Shown here in pieces: positions 58,559-64,000 of a DNA stretch of 64,000 nt. A program made the translations under genes and the position numbers. The notes under the pieces are model-generated. The model was given only the letters and a program-made list of their open reading frames with translations. It ran no database searches and was not told the DNA's origin. This stretch comes from Arachnopeziza araneosa. Lineage: Eukaryota > Ascomycota > Leotiomycetes > Helotiales > Arachnopezizaceae. Where the stretch lies: positions 124,001 through 188,000 of the forward strand of contig QYAI01000018.1 of the NCBI GenBank assembly GCA_003988855.1. The letters run 5' to 3'. Every line of letters starts with the position of its first letter. The first letter of the stretch is position 1.

Positions 58559-59452
58559 CTTGAAGGATATGCTATCAACGCGAGCGACTGGGGGGTTGTA
58601 GGAGTTGAAGAGGGATCGACTGGTGTGCTGGCTGGAATGTAGCTAGTAGATGGAGAAGACGAGTCGCGCAGCGCTTCGTTTCAAGGCCGCACAGCGGATA
58701 ATCTGCGTGTTATCATGACCGACCGAGCGCAGACTAGGGGAGTCAAGTTGCGGGAAATAGTGACAGCTCAAGTTGGCTTCATTCTATAAATACAAGAGGG
58801 GGTCATTCTTGCTCGCAACCCCGCCTTGTGCTACAATATACCGATCTGTACTGATATCTACGGGCAGTATCAAATCAATCCCGCACTCAACCAGAAGATC
58901 ACATCTCTCCATTGCCCGTTATGCTCTTGAACATTCCAGTGGCTGAAACTTCAAGCATGCAGTTGTCTTAGTGGAAGCTGCAGTACAAGAATGTAGTTGA
59001 AGTCATAGGTCACGTCTCAAAACTGCTTTGCGCTGCTCTATCAATCCTTCCAAGAGTGCTATAAAAGAGAAAGTCTCTACAGCACCATCTCTATTTGGTA
59101 CATTTTCTGGGTCTCCTCGAGAGTGGCCAAACTCTGCGTCCCTGCAAGATGGACAAAGAAAAGCAGCCAATACACAGTGTGATCTACATATTCTGAAGGA
59201 GGAGAGCAAAACAGGTAGTTGGCTGCTCAATGCTGTTTCTTTCAGAAGCTGAGACTAGCCGCGATTGACAGAGACGCCTCACTGCATCCAAAAATACCAT
59301 AGCCTTCAAAGACATAATGCATCAGACATGCGTCCTCCCTGTAGCTCTTGAAACTTTGCTCTCTTGGGAATGCCTCTTCCTCTGCTTCTACAGCCATAAA
59401 ATCCCATTCCTCTGCAACTTCTTCTCTCAGAATTTCAATTCAAACGGCTACA
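58559..59452. promoter_or_regulatory. Divergent promoter stretch
   Basis: Between the SH3BGR-like gene (minus) and the coiled-coil gene at 59,453 (plus). An in-frame extension of the latter starts with TTG, so the first ATG is 59453. Confidence 0.4.
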
Positions 59453-60610
59453 ATGTGCCTCTTCCCACCCCCCAAGGGGAGCTATGGCAAAATCAAGGGA
59501 AAAGGTTTTCAAAGACCATCTCACACTACATCTCACTCCTACAATCTAAATCCAGACTACCCAATTCTCCCATCGATGAAGACCAAGACAAAATACGGCA
59601 GCAAACCACCTGTCACTATCGAAACGACCTACTACTCCCCACCACCCTGGGATCTCCCACCCACGTTGAGTTCCTGCCATGACTCCCAGCATACTACATG
59701 TGGATACCAACCCCCACCAGCTACTCTCCACTCTCACTCCAATAACGAGAAAGAATTTCATCGCTCCTCCATCCTCTCAGACATTGAATTTATGCAAACC
59801 CTATCTAGCAAACTGCACCTAGTCAAGCAACCCGACCAGGCGCCAACTGCGACCAAAGAGGCAGACAAAAGAGCAACCGAAGAACTGAAAGCGGAACTGG
59901 GACGATTGAGAAAGGAGAAGGAGACCGAGGAGTGGAGGAAAGAAATGGGGAGTCTGAGGAGGGAGGTGCAGGAGCAGAGGAGAGAGGGTGAATGGGGTGC
60001 TGCGATGAGCAGGGCGAGGGGAGAGGGGATCAAAGAGGGAGAGGAGAGGGAGAGGAGGGGGAACGAGAGGGAACGAGAGATGCAATTACAGCTGCAATTA
60101 CAAGCTGAGAGAGACCGAGTCCAGGCCAGAGAGTGGGAGTATCTCCGAGACAGGGACCGCGAGCGAGAACGAGAAGCAGAGCGAGAAAAGGTCAGAAGTC
60201 TGGAGAGGGACCACAGCAGAGATCTCGCCCGCGAACGAGAACAGACGCTGCTCTTCTCTGGCGACACCGGCAGACCATCCACCACCTACCACCCCACGAG
60301 CCGCCATCAGAACGGCAGCAGCAACATCGCGTGGCACCTCCACCTCAACGGCGTCCCGAGCACGCACGGCAATCTCAGCGTGGACAGCACGGCGAGCGCC
60401 GGTTTCGAGCCGTTCGCTCGCAGCGAGAGACGCCGTGGGATGGCGGATCAGGATCGCGAGTTGTGGGACACGGCCGCCGGGGAGGTGAGGATGCTCGGAC
60501 GGAGGGTGAGCAGGATGGAGGATGCGCAGGCGGGGATGCTGGACGGTCTGGAGAGGGAGAGGGAGAGGCGGATCGAGAGATTGATGAGGGGACGGAGGTA
60601 TTGGGATTGA
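59453..60610 (+). CDS. Unrecognised charged coiled-coil protein
   Basis: One exon, 385 residues from MCLFPPPKGSYGKIKGKG. The N-terminal 90 residues are basic and Pro/Ser/Tyr-rich. Residues about 135-265 form a long R/E-rich coiled coil with repeated RE, ERER and RDRDRERERE units. A short spacer (SSNIAWHLHLNGVPS) precedes a second helical segment near the C-terminus (RELWDTAAGEVRMLGRRVSR and a final RERERRIERLMRGRRYWD). No known domain. Codon bias is GC-rich in the coiled-coil part and the frame ends exactly at the start of a pentanucleotide repeat. Confidence 0.6.
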   Translation: MCLFPPPKGSYGKIKGKGFQRPSHTTSHSYNLNPDYPILPSMKTKTKYGSKPPVTIETTYYSPPPWDLPPTLSSCHDSQHTTCGYQPPPATLHSHSNNEKEFHRSSILSDIEFMQTLSSKLHLVKQPDQAPTATKEADKRATEELKAELGRLRKEKETEEWRKEMGSLRREVQEQRREGEWGAAMSRARGEGIKEGEERERRGNEREREMQLQLQLQAERDRVQAREWEYLRDRDREREREAEREKVRSLERDHSRDLAREREQTLLFSGDTGRPSTTYHPTSRHQNGSSNIAWHLHLNGVPSTHGNLSVDSTASAGFEPFARSERRRGMADQDRELWDTAAGEVRMLGRRVSRMEDAQAGMLDGLERERERRIERLMRGRRYWD

Positions 60611-60653
60611 GTTGAGTTGAGTTGAGTTGAGTTGAGTCGAGTCGAGTCGAGTT
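60609..60653 (+). repeat. Pentanucleotide (GAGTT/GAGTC)n microsatellite
   Basis: Roughly nine 5-bp units, starting inside the stop codon of the preceding gene (TGA at 60608-60610). Confidence 0.9.
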
Positions 60654-61045
60654 AACATCATAGGAGCATCACTTTCACGTTTGGAATTTACGAATGTCAC
60701 GAGTAAACACTGTCACAGTTGATAATTGCAAGTGAGAAAGGCAAGTTTGGTTGTAGAGTGTTCATGCCCATTATCCCATCACTCCATATCAATCATGCAA
60801 TGCTACGCCAGGATACCCACCCCCCAAGCAACCCCATTATGTATCCAGCTCTGCTCGCACGGGAGACGGGGCCACGAAAAGAAAACACAACAAGCGAACG
60901 CCGTCAGCACCAACCTCGCACCGCGGTAGAGAACAAGCATCGAGGATGAAGAGCAGCAAATCCACACGAGTACACTGACCTCCCCGAACTCAGATGTCCC
61001 TGCCCGTCTCGTCCCTTGCCGATTCGTCGGATCGCGGCGGCGGCG
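60611..61045. other. Convergent 3' stretch
   Basis: Begins with the pentanucleotide repeat, then AT-rich sequence up to the convergent GPI-protein gene. No gene. Confidence 0.45.
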
Positions 61046-61636
61046 CTAAGCGAAGATGTAGGTGATCAGGGTGAGGAGGGCCACGGTGATGCCCGGGACG
61101 ACGACCTGACCGGCTCCGCTGCCAGTCTGCTGCGGAGGAGCAGCAGGAGAGGTGGTGGATGGGACGGGGCCGGAGGTTGAGTTGGTGGCAACGGTCGTCA
61201 AGGTCGTGGTACCGGTGGAAGCTGAAAGTGAGATTGTTAGTTGGTTGGATTCACTTGGGAGGATCTCGCTTGACTTACTCGTGGTGGAGGTACCGTTGGC
61301 GATGGAGTGGCTGGGAGCGACGGTGGTGGTAGTAGTGCCCTTGCTCTCAGTCGCAGTGGTAGAGGCGGAGCTACCAACGGAAGAGACCTGAACAGTGGCA
61401 GTTGAGGTGGCCGAGGCCTGAACAGAGACCGGAGTGGTGTCAACAGAGGCCAAAGGCGAAGAGGACTCAGGAGTTGCAACGGAGGACTCAGCAGGAGCAG
61501 GGACCGTGGCAGTGGTAGTGCAGGGCTCAGTCATGGTATAGCCATAGCCACCAACAGTGACGGTGGTGGTGAGACTATCAGCGAAGGCCGTAATGGCAAG
61601 CGCACCAACGCCGGCGAGGAGAGTAGAGGTACGCAT
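61046..61636 (-). CDS. Ser/Thr-rich GPI-anchored cell wall protein
   Basis: One open frame of 196 residues. The N-terminus MRTSTLLAGVGALAITAFA is a signal peptide. The middle is about half Ser/Thr with many SSS, TTT and SVQASATSTATVQ segments typical of O-mannosylated wall proteins. The C-terminus GSGAGQVVVPGITVALLTLI plus three residues is a classic GPI-anchor signal with the cleavage site near GSGAG. Within the frame lies a perfect intron candidate at 61222-61278 (see finding), so a 177-residue form is equally possible. There is no CFEM or enzyme domain. The short N-terminal block GGYGYTMTEPCTTTATV is the only distinctive segment. Confidence 0.8.
   Translation of the reverse strand: MRTSTLLAGVGALAITAFADSLTTTVTVGGYGYTMTEPCTTTATVPAPAESSVATPESSSPLASVDTTPVSVQASATSTATVQVSSVGSSASTTATESKGTTTTTVAPSHSIANGTSTTSKSSEILPSESNQLTISLSASTGTTTLTTVATNSTSGPVPSTTSPAAPPQQTGSGAGQVVVPGITVALLTLITYIFA
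61222..61278 (-). other. Candidate 57-nt in-frame intron
   Basis: GTAAGT donor, CTAAC branch-like site and TTTCAG acceptor. Length 57 nt (3n) and no stop, so both spliced and unspliced forms are readable. Confidence 0.65.
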
Positions 61637-63578
61637 TCTGAATGATGAGAGAGCTATCTTTCAAGAAGGATGATGAGAAGTCAATCTTGGTGTTGATCGT
61701 GAAGATCGAAAGGTTTGAGGGATTGTTTGTGGAAAGAGAGTGGTTGTGTTGTGTGGAGAAGGAGAATTGTTTACAAACGCGGCGTCGCGAGATTTTTATA
61801 GCTAGCCTTAGGGATGCCGTGATTGCTGCAATCACAAACTGAGAGCCTGATGCCTCATTTAGTCTAGGATCAACTTCGGCTAGATTATATGCTCTCCCAG
61901 ATCTATGTTGGAGAAGTGTTGACATGCTAAGGCCATGTTATCTTCTTCCGTAACTGGAAAGCAAACGGTATCACTAGAGCAGAAAGAAGCAGGACTCAAG
62001 TACCAGAATTCGAATGCCCGCGGTAGCAAAAACACCAAAACACCAAAAACCCTAAGTTATCCTCTTTTCAGGTTTACTTGGTATCCCTTTCCATCTACCC
62101 TCCGCAGTTCCAACTCAGCCAACCCTCTGTATCAGCCGTATGGACACAGCAAACCCAGAATAGGGTACAGTACACATGCTCTCATCCTCCCACGCAAAAC
62201 TTCCAGACAGCACCAGACCAGTCGTCGAGTGCGGAGCCCGAAACACTTTTCAACAACGGGGCGGTCTCACTCGGGTTCCTGCAGCAGCAGCAGCAGCAGC
62301 AGCGGGTACGACACCGTCCACACCCTCAACCCAGCCAACCACCCGCGCCGCATCTTCTGCGAGAGGACGTGTGTTTGGGAGCATGCCTCTTCCCGCCACG
62401 ACAAGCAGGCGGCGTGCAGAGGCGGGAGGAGCCCAAACAGAAGCAGCCAATGGGCAGGACTTCGAGAAGCGGCAGTGCGAGGGGGACGGGCTGGGAACAG
62501 GAGAACGAAAGGATTGGTCATGGTGGATATCAAGCATGGTCCATCAGATCTGAGCGAGGGCACTGCAAACTGCACTAGGAAGAGACGAGTTGATGCCAGC
62601 ATCTCGCTGGCTGTTATGCGTGCATATTTTCTTCGTCGGCCAGCTTGCCAATTGGGCTTGTTTGCTTCCTGGTATCGTGTAGCTTGGAGCAGAAATCAAG
62701 ATCCGGATAGCTTCTGACTGTTGGCAAGAGCAGTCACGGAGGAGCTTATCAACCTTGAAAAATTAGCCCTTTCTCTAGTAAACCTTATAGTTCCGACTAC
62801 ATCAATCCTGTGTTGAGAACTCGGTCTATTCTTGGAGACCATGAAGAGATACCAGAGAGTACTATAATGTCGTGTATTCCCATCATTTGTTGAAGAAGGT
62901 AGGTAGGTTACATTGAGGATGGATTGAAATCTTGAGAGCTGTAAATGCAATGTCATCATTTCCAAGAAACCAGCGTGTTAGAATCTCTTCACCCTTTATT
63001 GTCATGTCAACCAGAAGTCATTTTACAAGTTTCTATTCTCTAAAATTACATGCGTTGACTTCGCCATCCCCATTTCACCCACTGCCTCCTTTCTGTCAAA
63101 TGATATGCAGGCAAAAGCGCCATGATTCGTTGTAATAATCGAACAATATCATACAACCGAGAGAAATTGAATTGATTGATGTGTAATCGTTTACACCCAT
63201 GATCGTCAGATCTGTAACTTTTTACGGAAGTGAAAAGGAAGATATGTGAATTTGACTGGGGTATCATGTTCAAGACATTCATGAACGTCGAAATCGTGTA
63301 TCGTGTATCGTAAGCGTGTCATTATGTTCGTTGGGTGGACGCTTCTTGGTGTCCTCCGACGTTACAGAATCGAAAAATTAGGAAAGAAACTACTTCGACA
63401 ATATGTGGGTATTTATCTGCTTATTTATCTCCTTATACAACGCTAGTCATTGAGAGAACGACTTAGCATTGAGGTTCGAGGACATAGAGAATAAGCTAGA
63501 AGAGGTTGGCGTTTAGAAGAGCAGATATAAAGTATAACTGCTTTTAACAACACGTCCTTCGATATGATATACTCCTTT
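61637..63578. other. Gene-poor stretch, 1.9 kb
   Basis: The longest gene-free stretch. Overlapping open frames around 61,935-62,717 are driven by a (CAG)7 run and show no family resemblance. The left part should contain the promoter of the GPI-protein gene and the right part the 3' end of the right-edge gene. Confidence 0.4.
62282..62302. repeat. (CAG)7 microsatellite
   Basis: Seven perfect CAG units; it makes several chance open frames look coding. Confidence 0.9.
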
Positions 63579-64000
63579 CTAGGAACGATCTCGAAAGCCG
63601 AATTTTCTGAGATGTTGACTAAAGCCAGAGGGGCGAGAAGTTGAGGTAGGCTTTTCGACGGCTTGATGGGTAGCAGGCATCGTTGAGCTCGCATAGTTGG
63701 ACGTCTCTGTTGATTTTGATGAACGAGGAGTATATTTCTGGTGCTCTAAGCTCAGCCCAAATTTTGGTTTGGCATTATTCTGGGCTGAGGCGCAAGGGTC
63801 GGACATGCCATGGCGACTGTCCAGAAGCCGAGAAGTATCTATCTCGCTGCATGCAGCCGATCCAAACTGTGTATCAGCATTGCTCATAGTTGAGGGCGTG
63901 AGATTAGGATTGGCATTAAACATTGGTGAGTGAGTAGCGTTGTACACTTGACGTCTAGCGTTCTCCACTCTGGTAGTAAAGTCTGGCGTCGAGCCAATAG
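63579..64000 (-). CDS. C-terminal part of an unknown protein (partial at the right edge)
   Basis: The minus frame is open from the right edge to a stop at 63579 and encodes at least 140 residues. It is hydrophilic, Ser/Thr/Asn-rich and disordered (HSPMFNANPNLTPSTMSNAD, then SLEHQKYTPRSSKSTET) and ends in SQHLRKFGFRDRS. No domain is visible. The reading continues past the window, since IGSTPDFTTRVENARRQ is open up to base 64000; the Met at 63968 is unlikely to be the true start. An intron within cannot be excluded. Confidence 0.55.
   Translation of the reverse strand, partial: IGSTPDFTTRVENARRQVYNATHSPMFNANPNLTPSTMSNADTQFGSAACSEIDTSRLLDSRHGMSDPCASAQNNAKPKFGLSLEHQKYTPRSSKSTETSNYASSTMPATHQAVEKPTSTSRPSGFSQHLRKFGFRDRS

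Noticed and set aside
61935..62717. Long overlapping frames around a CAG run (poly-Q, poly-A or poly-S)
   Set aside because: All three frames of one strand and two of the other are open; this is a microsatellite effect without supporting motifs.
1..64000. Transposons, tRNA or rRNA genes, CRISPR arrays, biosynthetic backbone genes
   Set aside because: None was recognised on reading both strands; a dedicated search could still find degraded remnants.

Overview
This window looks like nuclear DNA of a filamentous ascomycete (Pezizomycotina). Introns are short, mostly about 45-125 nt, with GT-AG ends and CTAAC-like branch points. The genes include fungal-type alpha-tubulin, a PGA1-like protein, an AA9 copper oxygenase and a HeLo (HET-S/LopB-like) domain. 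The overall style suggests Leotiomycetes (Helotiales-like), but that placement is an inference. I saw no transposon, tRNA, rRNA or CRISPR array.

Bases 1-32,000 are mostly conserved core genes: the end of an unknown gene at the left edge, AMP deaminase, a UAA-family nucleotide-sugar transporter, PP2A B55 subunit, a conserved unknown protein, the endocytic EH-domain protein Ede1, alpha-tubulin, a PGA1-like GPI-mannosyltransferase II co-activator, a WW-domain low-complexity protein, an omega-type glutathione transferase, a secreted PEBP, the dynamin Vps1, an LtrA-like membrane protein and the ATP-dependent NAD(P)H-hydrate dehydratase. Exon joins were worked out by hand from splice signals, frame and family conservation. 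Summed lengths are multiples of three for every multi-exon gene called confidently.

Bases 33,000-64,000 are a mosaic. Conserved genes (NTF2-like protein, Mpo1-like dioxygenase, Rpb7, SH3BGR-like protein) alternate with genes I do not recognise, mostly single-exon, acidic or charged, some with GC-rich patches and repeats (33.1, 34.5, 42.6, 46.5, 51.3, 55.9 and 59.5 kb). The block also holds a frameshifted membrane-protein gene (44.6 kb), a divergent plant-cell-wall-degrading pair (CE1 acetyl xylan esterase and AA9 LPMO, 47.6-50.1 kb), a GPI-anchored Ser/Thr-rich wall protein (61 kb) and the 3' end of another gene at the right edge.

The best candidate for something undescribed is the single-exon gene at 36,478-38,064. 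It joins an N-terminal HeLo-like domain (fungal cell-death or prion-inhibition type), a Spa2/GIT homology domain with two repeats, and a C-terminal Ste50-like Ras-association domain. This would connect cell-death-type domains to polarity and Ras/MAPK signalling. Other leads are a GC-AG intron at the active site of the GST, a 57-nt in-frame intron in the GPI protein, and paralogous motifs shared by neighbouring orphan genes.
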